NCBI GenBank assembly: GCA_029531795.1
Contig: JAPEIS010000004.1
Span: 1,612,001-1,676,000 of the forward strand
Direction: 5' to 3'
DNA: 64,000 bases
Source: Sclerotinia nivalis
Lineage: Eukaryota; Ascomycota; Leotiomycetes; Helotiales; Sclerotiniaceae
A program made the translations under genes and the position numbers. The notes under the pieces were generated by a model. It was not told where the DNA came from. It worked only from the letters and a program-made list of their open reading frames with translations, and searched no databases. Shown here one piece after another: positions 23,040 through 33,499 of this stretch. Numbering within the stretch: position 1 is the stretch's first letter; every line of letters starts with the position of its first letter.

Positions 23040-23555
23040 TATGTTTCAAAACCAAAGATTGAATTGAATGATGAACAGTTTAAACAAAGGCTTAAAGGTC
23101 AAAAACTACAGCAGCAAGTTTTTTTGTGTATTAAGAAAGATTTGATAGGTGCAGTAAATGAGTATAGACTATAGTATAGGGCATCGGGTATCGATCTACT
23201 AGCCAATTAGGTAAGCTCATAAAAAATAATTAGCGTGAAATTGAAACAATATCTTGCCACGTGACATAATCTTTAGCGGAAATTGGAGCCGCCCCGACAA
23301 AGCAAAGCAATCCCTTTAGTCGCGCGCTCATCCATCTTTCTTTCAACACCTCGACCTCCATCCATCTCAGTTCTTCTCACCACGACTTGGATCATCACGA
23401 TCTAACTCTTAATTCGTTTATTTCTTCTCTATTTCTTCAATCACTCCTAACAATTTTCAGCAAGAATAACGACGACCAAGATCGAGCTACGCGATCAACT
23501 TTACCTTTCAACAGCAACAACAAACCCAGCTTCTAACTAAATAAACATCATCAAA
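23040..23555. promoter_or_regulatory. Shared divergent promoter of RPR2 and SUB2
   Basis: A 516-bp region between the two start codons, with a palindromic CACGTG box at 23258-23263 inside GCCACGTGAC, about midway. CACGTG is the core site of fungal bHLH factors such as Cbf1; binding here is inferred. A pyrimidine-rich leader (TTTCTTCTCTATTTCTTC near 23420) precedes SUB2, consistent with its 5' untranslated region. Confidence 0.5.
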
Positions 23556-25541
23556 ATGTCTGCCGCCGAAGAAGATTTGATTGATTATTCCGATGAAGAG
23601 CTCGCAACAACAGAGGCACCAGCACCAGCTGCTGGCGCAAATGGAGGTGTCAAGGGTGACTCGGGAAATTTGACGGTGTCTGGAAATGCAGCTGCGGCCA
23701 AGAAGGGCAGTTATGTTGGTATCCATTCGACTGGTTTCCGCGAATTTTTATTGAAGCCGGAGCTTCTACGAGCCATTTCCTGGTGCGGATTCGAACATCC
23801 TTCGGAGGGTTAGTCATAACTTTCATCCCTAAGCTCCATCATTGTCCTTCTCGCAGCGCGTCCGTCCATCTCGCAAGCAAGAATGAATACTCTCTGGTCA
23901 AAGCTTCAGCCAGTTACGAGCGATCCTGGAATGTCTCTACCGGTCCGATACAAGATTCGGAATGATGGCAAACAAATGCGTTAGGCGAGAATCTCGAGAG
24001 AAAGCGGCGATATTATTGCTGGCAAGATTGTAGGAGATACGTTTAAAGTGCATGCCGAGAGACTTCCAGGATCGACTCAGAATCGACGCCTTCCTTATTG
24101 TGTTTGTGTAAGGTTGACGATCTGCGCCTTTAGAGGCAAATATCGGGCCTATACTTCGATCTGTGAATTCTCGGTGTTGCGTTGTGGATGTATTTTGCGT
24201 AGATGGACGGACTTGCAATCTCTTGCACCTGATTATACATTTGGTCACTTAATCTAACTTCGGTCCGATCACTACAGTTCAGCAAGTCTGTATTCCCCAA
24301 GCGATTCTTGGAACAGATGTCCTCTGCCAGGCCAAATCTGGTCTCGGTAAAACCGCCGTTTTCGTCCTCACAACTCTACAACAAGTCGAGGTAGTCGCCG
24401 GTGAAACATCCGTACTTGTGATGTGCCACACTCGTGAATTGGCTTACCAAATTCGAAATGAGTACCAACGCTTCTGTCATTTCATGCCCGATGTCAAGAT
24501 TGGTGTTTTCTATGGTGGAGTTCCTATTAGCAAGGATGTTGAGGTATTGAAGAATCCAGAAACACATCCACACATCATCGTCGGTACTCCAGGTCGATTG
24601 AACGCTCTTGTTCGGGACAAATACTTGCGCCTCAACAGCGTCAAGGTTTTCGTTCTTGATGAGTGCGACAAGATGTTGGATCAAATTGGTAAGTCTGACT
24701 ACAAAGTCCCCAGGTGCATAATGTTGATATTGTTACAGATATGCGCCGCGATGTTCAGGAAATTTTCAGAGCCACACCACCACAAAAACAAGTCATGATG
24801 TTTAGTGCCACTCTTTCCCAAGAGGTTCGACCAATCTGCAAGAAGTTCATGCAGAACCCTCTCGAAATCTACATTGATAATGAGACAAAGCTTACCCTTT
24901 ATGGTCTTCAACAATATTACATCAAGTTAGAAGAAAGAGAGAAGAATAGACGTCTTAACGAATTGCTAGATGAGCTTTCCTTCAACCAAGTTATCATTTT
25001 CGTCAAGAGCACAGTCAGAGCCACTGAACTGGACAAGCTCTTGCGCGAATGTAACTTCCCATCTGTTGCAATCCACTCTGGTGTCAGCCAAGAGGAACGG
25101 TATGTCTTATAATATCTTGAAGAATTGTGCATTACTGACACATGAGTAGTATCAAGCGTTTCAATGACTTCAAGGATTTCAACAAGCGCATCTGTGTTGC
25201 TACCGATGTGTTTGGCCGTGGTATTGATGTCAACAAGATTAACTTGGCTATTAACTACGATCTTCCACCTGATGCAGATTCGTACCTTCATCGTGTTGGT
25301 CGTGCTGGTCGTTTCGGAACCAAAGGTCTTGCAATCTCATTCGTCAGCAATGAGGCAGACCAAGAGGTTCTGAAGGCTGTTGAGAAAAGATTCGAGGTTG
25401 CACTTCCGTAAGTTAATCCCCTGCGCCTCCCATCTCGCTACCCAGGCCTTACCACACTTTTCATTGCCAATGCTGACAAATTATAACAGAGAGTACCCTG
25501 AGGGAGGTGTCGATTCCGCCGCGTACACCAAAACTGACTAG
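23556..25541 (+). CDS. sub2: DECD-box RNA helicase SUB2/UAP56
   Basis: Five exons: 23556-23808, 24278-24688, 24739-25099, 25150-25407 and 25490-25541, giving 444 residues, against about 446 for yeast Sub2. All splice phases join conserved blocks. Visible motifs are Walker A AKSGLGKT (103-110), PTREL-type CHTREL, GTPGR, the diagnostic DECD box, [25 protein letters not shown] and [10 protein letters not shown]. The acidic N-terminus ([11 protein letters not shown]) and the EYPEGG C-terminus match the family. SUB2 is an ATPase acting in spliceosome assembly (displacing Mud2/U2AF65 at the branch site) and in mRNA export with TREX. The first intron, 469 nt, is far longer than the others (50-82 nt). 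Confidence 0.98.
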
Positions 25542-26905
25542 GTCCTCGATACCTTTACGCCGGCCAAAAGATATTCTCTCCACTTTTTTCATATTTCGGC
25601 TAGCAGCACCGATTGTTTGTTTGGGTTGTGTTATTTTAAGAAGTCATTGCAATACGAGAAAAATCATGATTTTTTTACGAAATTCTTTTTTCGCCATTTG
25701 TTTATTTGGAGGAAGTGACCTCTAGTCATGGAGATTATGAGATAAATTGTGCCTGGAAGTTCATAGCTAGAGAGGTTGGGCAATGATATGATGGGTTGTG
25801 GCTAAAGCAACGCAATGGGAAAGAAAGCAAGTTAGCGCAAATATTAGGTGCAATAGAAAAGTTTTCTTTGATGTGTGTTTATGCTTTTCGCTTTATGTAC
25901 TCTGAGAGCCCGGCAATGAAATAGATAGCCTTGATACCAACGTTGTGATGCTTCATTTATCCATCATCTCATGCATCTGGTGCTTGATCATTTGGATTCC
26001 CATGATTGTCCGAGCTGGATTAATTGTCTTTACCAGAATGATTTTATGAGCCTATCCGAATGTATGCACTCATTCCTTAACCAATCTTCCTATCAGCACT
26101 TAAAACATCACCATCCTAAACCTCTCTCCTCAAGTTCTCACTACAAATTCTCCGAAACCCAAACCAACCGATCATTAGATACCTTACCATCCGCATGTAT
26201 CTCCCTTTCACGCCATCATCCAACTTCTATTTTCCCTCGCAAATGCCCTCTACATCCCTGATGCATTGATTCATCTTTTGTCGAACTCGTAGATTCCAGG
26301 TAATATCATTATAACCTAGAGACTTCATATGCAATCTGTGACTCGTGGGCTTGTGGGCTTGTGGGCTTGTGTACTCGCAACTTCCATCTGACAGATGCTA
26401 CGTAGAAACATTATTGTTCATCTCGGCATCATCATCATACATATCAATATCGAGATTAGCCCGGAAGTTCGCGGTAAGATGATCTTGTGATTACATGAAT
26501 TGAGAGCTGGATGATGTGCCTGGCCATTGGCGAGCTGGTTTGGGGGGTAGCGATTACCCAGCATCTTACCTGAATACAATACCATCCACTATTAGACTAG
26601 CCGTGGAAACGAACGATTTGAAAAGAATAGATATACTAGTAAGCAAATTAGACCGACCGTAAATTCATATGAAAATCTTTCTCTAATTTTTTGTCTCGGT
26701 AGGTAATACTGCAGAGATTGAGTATGCTCGTCTCGGATATGATGAGGTTGATGTGTTTTTATTAGGAATCTCATATATAAAATATTAAACGTGAATAAGG
26801 TACGTATTGGCAAAGACCTGTTGCTAAGCACTATTTGCTGATATTCTGTGAACCCATGAACCTCTGAGGCAGATCTAATAGATGCTTAAAAGAAGTTCAG
26901 AAATC
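25542..26905. other. Intergenic between SUB2 and the GS pseudogene
   Basis: No gene is recognised. It contains the SUB2 3' flank and a small GTGGGCTT minisatellite (see the separate entry). Confidence 0.4.
26341..26368. repeat. Short minisatellite, GTGGGCTT unit
   Basis: Three tandem copies of GTGGGCTT with a degenerate half-copy on each side (CTCGTGGGCTT... GTGTACTCG). Intergenic. Confidence 0.75.
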
Positions 26906-28203
26906 TTAGACGCCGTTACTCGTCAGTGAAGGACCGAGGAGTTCGACTCCCATCTTCTTTATCCTAATGTATTGATCCAACATTATTGGCAAATCCATGT
27001 AGCAATATCGGTATCGAATCTAGCGATTTCAATTGCCTCTTTGAGGCTACCTGGTAGACGCTCAGTCACTTTGTACTCTTCAATCAATGCAGTGTCCGGG
27101 ATGTCTTTCGGGAACTTCTGAACATCCTTCTGAATTAGAGGCTTTTTGCCATATACCCCGGCCATACCAGCCTTCAAAAAAACGGCAAGAAAAAGGTAGA
27201 AATTTGCAGTTGCATCTGAGAGTCGGAGCTCCCAGTGAGAGCCGTTAATCTTTCGTACAGGCATATCATGATTCACTGTACCCCAGGCGACGATCTCTCC
27301 AGCCACATCCTCTTCGACCCGTTTGAACCCCTCGTAATTCACTATTCCAAAAATGGTTATCGCACGCAGCTTTTCAAGAATGCCCGCCAAGTTATCGTTA
27401 GTATCTTCCAAGCCTATAGTGGAGATATGCATATGCAGTCCGTTGGTTGTCTTGAGTGACATTGGCTTTGGCGTCATGGTTGCTTTTATTCCATGCTGTG
27501 CGGCAATTGCACGTATTGCTTCACAGGCGAAAACTAGACCATCAATCGCTTGCATCAGAGTTTTCTGTCAGCGCAATTTCAAGTTGATGCGGCCCCTCGC
27601 CGTGAAAGTATACACTCCGATTTCGGCTTTCTCCAAGGCATAGCAGACTTCTTCCATGATCTTGAGCGTGTTGCAGCGCGGGCCTGAATTCATATAGTAG
27701 CTCACTATTGTGTCGATTGATTGCGTAGGCTAGAAGAACTCATTAAGAAGTGCAAACTCTATCTCAAATCCAATCAGAAATCTTGCACCATCGTTTTCTT
27801 CAATCCCTTGTAAGGTTTCTTGAAGAAGGTGACGAGGACACTGCAAGTAGGGATCGTTTTCTCCATCGATAGCTATGGATCACATTACAGAAGCGTGACC
27901 GGGAGTAAAGCTGCACAGCTGTAATGAGTTTGAATCAGAATGGACTGGCGACGGCATTAGCCTCACAGGCTCACATTTCGGTGCAGTCGCAATGGGAATA
28001 ACCATACCAGATTGATTGCTGCAATAAGTTGTTTCCCAGCAGCAATATCTTTAGCGAATGAGGCAGTGACAAATTTCGTGTAACAGTCTTGAAAAATTCG
28101 TCCATCGAAGCTGGATAAATTTGACGTCGGGGTACTCCAGAAGGAATCTGTTCAAATTTTCCATTGAGGCAGGTAAATACTCTGATTCGGACATGTTGGT
28201 CAT
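26906..28203 (-). pseudogene. FluG-type glutamine synthetase pseudogene
   Basis: The minus-strand reading begins at ATG 28203 (MTNMSESEYL) and follows the glutamine synthetase fold: FIQLRWTNF, then in a shifted frame FAKDIAAGKQLIAAI, then NQSGMVIPIATAPKCEP, GFEIEFALL (metal-binding Glu), CYALEKAEIGV, a shifted HGEGPHQLEIAL, then the long clean part with HGIKATMTPKP, NGLHMHIS and HWELRLSDATANFYLF. The C-terminal tail (MLDQYIRIKK) is in yet another frame and ends at 26906. There are at least three in-frame stops (near 28080, 27875 and 27730) and several frame breaks. Fungal FluG-like GS proteins act in development or secondary metabolism. The intact 190-codon part at 26983-27555 is not a full enzyme. 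Confidence 0.85.
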
Positions 28204-28524
28204 ATCTTTCTAAAGTAGAACCAGTGTTTTGGCATGACTGGCAAATGCACACCTATTTATCTACAAAGGCAAGGCGAACATGCCGGGAATTCCTAGAATG
28301 CCTAACGTGTGAGCCTAGTTAGATGCGATGTAAGGCTAGAGAGAGGACTTTGGGCCCTACCCTAGCCATGTAACATATATCTCTGGCTGATAGCTGAGTA
28401 TACTCATTTGATTAGCTTACATACGAATAATATTATGCGAGCGCCGTGAAGTTTACAACTCCAAAATTCGAAATGTGATACACGTGTATTTTATATTCCA
28501 TATAAATTATCTAAGAAGAGAGAA

Positions 28525-29469
28525 TCATAGAGACATAGCGGCTTCGGCCAAATCTTTACAGCTTGACAGGAAACCCCAATCTCGAAAAGATTGCCATTCA
28601 GAACTTTGCTGAGTGAAGGCGGGGCTATCTGTGGCACAGCCATCATTGAGCACGATGCAATCGAATCCCTTCATCTGCGCGTTGTACAGAGTCGATAATA
28701 CACATTGATCAGTATTCATTCCACAAAATAGTAGTGTGCGAAGCCCCTTTCTTTTCAGATAATCCGTGCATTCCGTCATACTCTCACACATGCCAGAATT
28801 TCGATTTTTGTGGAAAAGGGCGTCCGGTCGGGACGTGTGCTGACTTTCATCAAAAGAAGCGGCGAGAGGTCCATGTAAGGCTGCGTTCCAAGTCCCTTTA
28901 AACAGCGCACGACCTGCATCTTCTAGGGTTACATTGCCAAGCTCGTCGCCAAGTCCCATTGCTCCACGTCTCTCACCACTCTGGACGAAGTCTCCTGCGC
29001 TTGCTGTATTTCTGTTCCTAAATTGAATACCATAATCTACACCCTTGTTGTTGGACTTCCAACCAAAGCCGCGTATACACGAAGGTGGCAAAGTCTTGAG
29101 GTCATCATCTGTGAGACCCCAATTCAGCCATACAACTTGGATCCCAGCCTTCCTAGCCGCTGGAATTCCATACTGGAGAAGTGTTTCCTCAGCTTCGTGT
29201 AAATCATCTATAAGATCATTTCGGAGAGCACTGCTCAGAGTAAAATTTTGCAAGTCAGTGATGACAAGGGCAGTTTTTTCAGGGTCGATAGTAATGTTGC
29301 TAATCTCACATTTGAGACGGAGAACCGACTCGATTGGCTCCGAACCGGGAGTGGGAGGATGCGTCAAATCAAAGCCAGTTTCAGATGACCAGAGCCAGAA
29401 ATTTTCTGGGGAGCCCAGTACTGTCTTTGGGTCTTTAGGAGAAGAAAGAATCTCTTTTGAACTGGCCAT
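28525..29469 (-). CDS. Isochorismatase-family cysteine hydrolase
   Basis: Single exon, 314 residues. The catalytic triad of the family is visible: Asp72 (VITDLQN), Lys211 (LFHKNRNSG) and Cys246 (NTDQCVLST), in the right order on an alpha/beta fold with GIQVVWLNWG and FDCIVLNDGC. The N-terminal 60 residues are an extension common in fungal members. Enzymes of this family hydrolyse vinyl ethers, nicotinamide or N-carbamoyl compounds; the substrate cannot be told. No signal peptide is visible, so it is probably cytosolic. It lies 321 bp upstream, on the same strand, of the GS pseudogene and is the only intact gene in the 26.9-35.0 kb decay zone. Confidence 0.92.
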   Translation of the reverse strand: MASSKEILSSPKDPKTVLGSPENFWLWSSETGFDLTHPPTPGSEPIESVLRLKCEISNITIDPEKTALVITDLQNFTLSSALRNDLIDDLHEAEETLLQYGIPAARKAGIQVVWLNWGLTDDDLKTLPPSCIRGFGWKSNNKGVDYGIQFRNRNTASAGDFVQSGERRGAMGLGDELGNVTLEDAGRALFKGTWNAALHGPLAASFDESQHTSRPDALFHKNRNSGMCESMTECTDYLKRKGLRTLLFCGMNTDQCVLSTLYNAQMKGFDCIVLNDGCATDSPAFTQQSSEWQSFRDWGFLSSCKDLAEAAMSL

Positions 29470-29956
29470 TTGTGCAAGAGAGTGAGATTTTAGCTGAATA
29501 ACAAGATCTGAGATTGAAGAAAGTGAACAGCCGGTTGAATCAGATATAGTTGCTGTTTTCTAGTAGCGATCTTTATAAATTCACATTTTGGAATAATAAT
29601 TCCTTCTTTTTTTTGGCCTGGAAATCACCAACAATCATTTCCGGATTTCGCCGTCCGCCTCACTATTCACCAACGCCGAATATAAGAAATGCGCAAATCA
29701 TACTTAAATTATGCCACCATACTACCTCCTTACTTTCTACCTACCCCGTATGTTACCCCGCTTACTCACTCTGCCATGATGACAAACCACAGCCCTCCCG
29801 GTAAATATCATTACCATATCATCATCGTTTTCTGTGCAGAACATGATACCTGACTTCCTTTCTTACCCCATACACGCGGTCAATTGCTAAGATCTATAAC
29901 AAAATATGGAAACAGCGGAGTATGTCTTGAGATATAACGATTAATAATTTGGAAAA
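29470..29956. other. Intergenic between the isochorismatase gene and the NLR pseudogene
   Basis: Divergent flanks; no ORF of note. No regulatory motif is recognised. Confidence 0.35.
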
Positions 29957-32863
29957 TTGCTGATGCGCCACAGCGAATTGTTGTTCTCTCGCCAGTGGAG
30001 AAGCAGAGTGGGTGCTGTGTATGACTCGTTGGAACGCGATGACGTGCGTTACATCTCTGTATACAATTCCTGGAAAGATGCTCATGAGCAAATTGTTGCG
30101 ATTGATGGAGATGTTGCACATCCTGCTGTTTCTCATGAGCTTAACATGCTGCTATCTGCTGCGAAGAGTCTGAAATTGTTTGTTGAAAGTTTCCTGACTG
30201 AGGCTCGCCCAACGCTTGAAACTTCAATATTTTGGGGCTTGCTCAGACTAATTGTAAAGGTATCTTTCAAGAATCCCTTATACTAGCCTTTCGTGGACAA
30301 ATCTAATGAAGCATGACTAGCTGTGCCAAAATGAAGGTGGCAACTCGTATGTTGGAAATGATATGCGAGCTTTGCCTCAAAATTGATGTCTATAATAACT
30401 ACCACAGGATACGTTAAAATCCATAGCGCATATGGAAGAGATTTCACTCTCAGTTGCCCTCGTGCTCTTGTCCTTTTTCTCCCGTGTGATCGGTTTCATG
30501 CACAGCGATGAATGGTATGAAACTTTGAGTATGTTTTGCTATGTAAGAAATTTGAGTACCGATCGACTGATTCTGGTATAGTGGCACTGTCAAACGAGCA
30601 ATGGAGGCCTCTCGAACCACAATTCGCATCTGAAGTTCAGGAGTGATGAATCAATATCCCGTATTGAGCGAGTGCTTGGTATGATACATCGCCCCAACAA
30701 ATTTGAAGTTAATGGTATACTCAAACTGAAATCCATACTTTCTCTATCCCCACGGCCAATCGCTGCGTCCTCCCACCGTCATCACCCACGGGATGAAAAG
30801 TCAAATTGCCTTTTTCATTCTGCCGTCATTTACTACATCTCGTTTCTTTGGCCGCACAAATATCATCAAGAAAATTGAAGATTTCTTTAGCGAGCTGGAC
30901 CCAGAATATTCACTTCGGTCACTTACACTGTATGGCATACTCCAATTGGGTCTCAGTTTCTTATACATCTTTTATCGACGGACATAGGAACAGAACTGGC
31001 GGCTAATGACATAATATCTGCCAATCAACTCTCAGAAAAGTTAAGCGGTCATGCTCTTGCAATCTCACATATGGCTGGGCTTATTCATCGACGTGACTGG
31101 TCGATTTCCGAGTTCATGGAGATGTACAATCGACAGCTGCAGAAGATGCATGGTGTTTCAGGAAATGGCTCAATCAATGCTCTATGGAATATTTCATTCA
31201 ACTCTCTTGATCCCCAAAGTCGAGCAATTTTGGGAGTTCTTAGCTGAACAGCTCCTGATAATATCCCACAGTTGCTTTTTTTAGAGGATGAGATAGGGTT
31301 GCCAGAATCGCTCAAATTCTGCGCTGGCAATCTCAGGTGAGCCACAGAAGTCGCAGGATCCCATTCTTATTATTTTGACATCTGTTTAGTTTCTGGAACG
31401 CAATCGATGATCTCCTCAGTCGTGCACTTATCAAGAGAGATAGGGACACCAAAACTTTATCGTTACATAGACTTGTACAGACGTCATACAAGTATTTTAT
31501 GACTTTCGAGCAGCGAGAACAAAGTTTTAGTGATGCTGTATCTCTGTTACATCTTGCCTTCCCGCGACATGACGCTGTTGCACAGCTATACCAGAAGTGG
31601 AACCGGTGTATGGAGCTACTTCCTCATATTCTGACCTTGAAAGACAATTTTCGTGAGGAGATTGCAACAGCTCGTGCTTTCAAAGCACCCCCATTCTTCT
31701 GCGAGCTCAATAACTTATGTGAGAGGTATGCTTCTTCTTTGTATAAAATTAAGTCTCAAGTTAATTCGCTATAGGTACCTATTGGAGACGAATTCGTATG
31801 CGGAGCTTGAAGATCTTCTTCAAGTGGATCAAATAGCTTAGACAGATTGCCGAGTTCCGATAAAACGAATGATATGCTCTCATCAGTAACATCATACAAA
31901 GGACAGTTACTGGTCCGCATCGGGAAGGCCTCAGAAGGTGTAGATATACAGAAGAGGTCTTATGAAATCCGAACCGAAGGCGTTCCTGAAAATCCAAGGG
32001 AAGTGGCTTGGGCATCCGAAAATGCTGGAAATGCAATAGCTACAACTAATCAGTTTTCGGAGTCAATCATTTGGCTAGAGCGTGCCATAGATATCTGGCT
32101 TCGCTGGGCTAAAACGCAGAGCCAGGAGAAAGACGTATACCCAGCCGTCCTCAAAAAGAGCTACGGCACAGTGCTTCTCTGGATGGGATGCGGTGAGAAA
32201 GCCAGGACTATACTAGAGGAAGGGCTACGACAGATCGAATCTACAGAGCCATATAGCTGGGCGATGGCTGCTTAGTAAGTAACTATCTTCATATTCGATA
32301 CCCAGCAAACTGACATTTTAGTACCCACTTTGCATTGGGGACACTGGATAGGCAAGATCGCAATTACATCACTTCTGAAGCACATTTCATGGAAGCTCAG
32401 AACATGTGGACATTTGGGGATCAATTACGTACCGACCCATTCAATGCATCTTGCATGTATCGCATGGGGTGTGTAGCACTTGATCAGGGTAATCTGGAGG
32501 CCGCAATGTAAGTCTATCTATGTCACAAATGAAGCGGAAGTTCTCTAACTTGTATCAGAAAGCATCTCAGAGACGCGGTAATTCTCACCGATCGTCGGAA
32601 GCAACTCTCCAGCCGAGCATGCGAGATGCGTCTTCAAATTATCCGAAGCTTTACACCAAGAGCCAAGATACGAGTCAGAGGCGAGCAGGCTTCGAATGCA
32701 CGCCGAACGTCTATTATGCGAGATCAACCCTGAAGCCGCAGAGTTCGGAGATGAGCTTGCATATGATTCGCCAGTCAACATGCATGGCGCTAATCTGGAA
32801 CCTAATGTGGACAACCGTGAGAAGATCCAATACCTATGTGGTGTAACCTCAATTGTGCAGTAG
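29957..32863 (+). pseudogene. NB-ARC/TPR (NLR-like STAND) pseudogene with deleted nucleotide-binding core
   Basis: Pieces read in order: an N-terminal helical domain (SWKDAHEQIVAID; FWGLLRLIVK; near 30425-30530 MEEISLSVALVLLSFF) resembling the DUF7708-like front end of fungal STAND proteins; the NB-ARC entry motif RFFGRTNIIKKIEDFF at 30838-30885, ending LYG at about 30933 where the P-loop should be; then, after a gap, the ARC part (ANQLSEKLSGHALAISHMAGLI; SINALWNISFNSLDP) at about 30985-31250; and TPR-like helices to 32863. Splice sites near 31334/31389, 32275/32322 and 32509/32560 are still consensus. Defects: the P-loop-to-Walker B segment is absent, there is a stop in VLS*TAPDNIP near 31246, a one-base frame loss near 31840 and another frame break near 32630. 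Such proteins mediate fungal non-self recognition; this copy cannot work. Confidence 0.8.
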
Positions 32864-33499
32864 TCTAGCAGTTGGTCTTTACAACCTTATATAAATCACT
32901 TCTTGCGATTCAATGAAATTCCCAACCTCGAGGAGATTTCATACTATCTTTGACTTTAAACTCTTGATACTCTACTACTTCCGTAGGCATCACTCAAGGC
33001 TCAAAGGGGTACGATCTTTCTATTATTCTCGCTCTCATTCATTTAAACAAGGCTATGATACAATATGTGGTGTACAATTAGAGCCGCAACATTTCTACGT
33101 TAAGAGAAATGAACGTCAGCATCTGAGATATTAAAGGTTTGTATGTTCGTATCCTTTCGGACGATGTGGCGATTTTTGAAGCTAACGAAGATGAAATCCC
33201 CCCTCTGTTTCCCCCCTCCGTTTCTCCCCTCCATTTGAATCCAAATCCCTTGGTCGCCATAATAAATTACCGAACTCGTATATCCTGATTGTGCATAGCT
33301 TTATTGTGCATCTACTGTATGATAAAGGATTTTGGCTGCATCTACCTAGGATTTTTTTGTTTTAAATATTCTAGTCCGAATCCGAGCAGACCACAAATTT
33401 TCAAACCAGGAGAAAAACTCTATGAGAATAATATATATATATATATATATAACACAAACTCAATTCTGTTATTTCTTTCCCACCTTGTCTTTCCAATCT
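32864..33499. other. Intergenic; contains a (TA)n microsatellite
   Basis: No gene is recognised. A TA dinucleotide run of about 24 bp lies at 33429-33452. An A-homopolymer follows at 33630-33643, just inside the next degenerate locus. Confidence 0.4.

Noticed and set aside
26300..26400. CRISPR-like short repeats (GTGGGCTT)
   Set aside because: Units are directly adjacent without spacers and the genome is eukaryotic; an ordinary minisatellite.
26900..26960. tRNA-like GAGTTCGACTCC segment
   Set aside because: It resembles a T-arm, but no cloverleaf can be built and the bases are explained as the C-terminal codons of the GS pseudogene.
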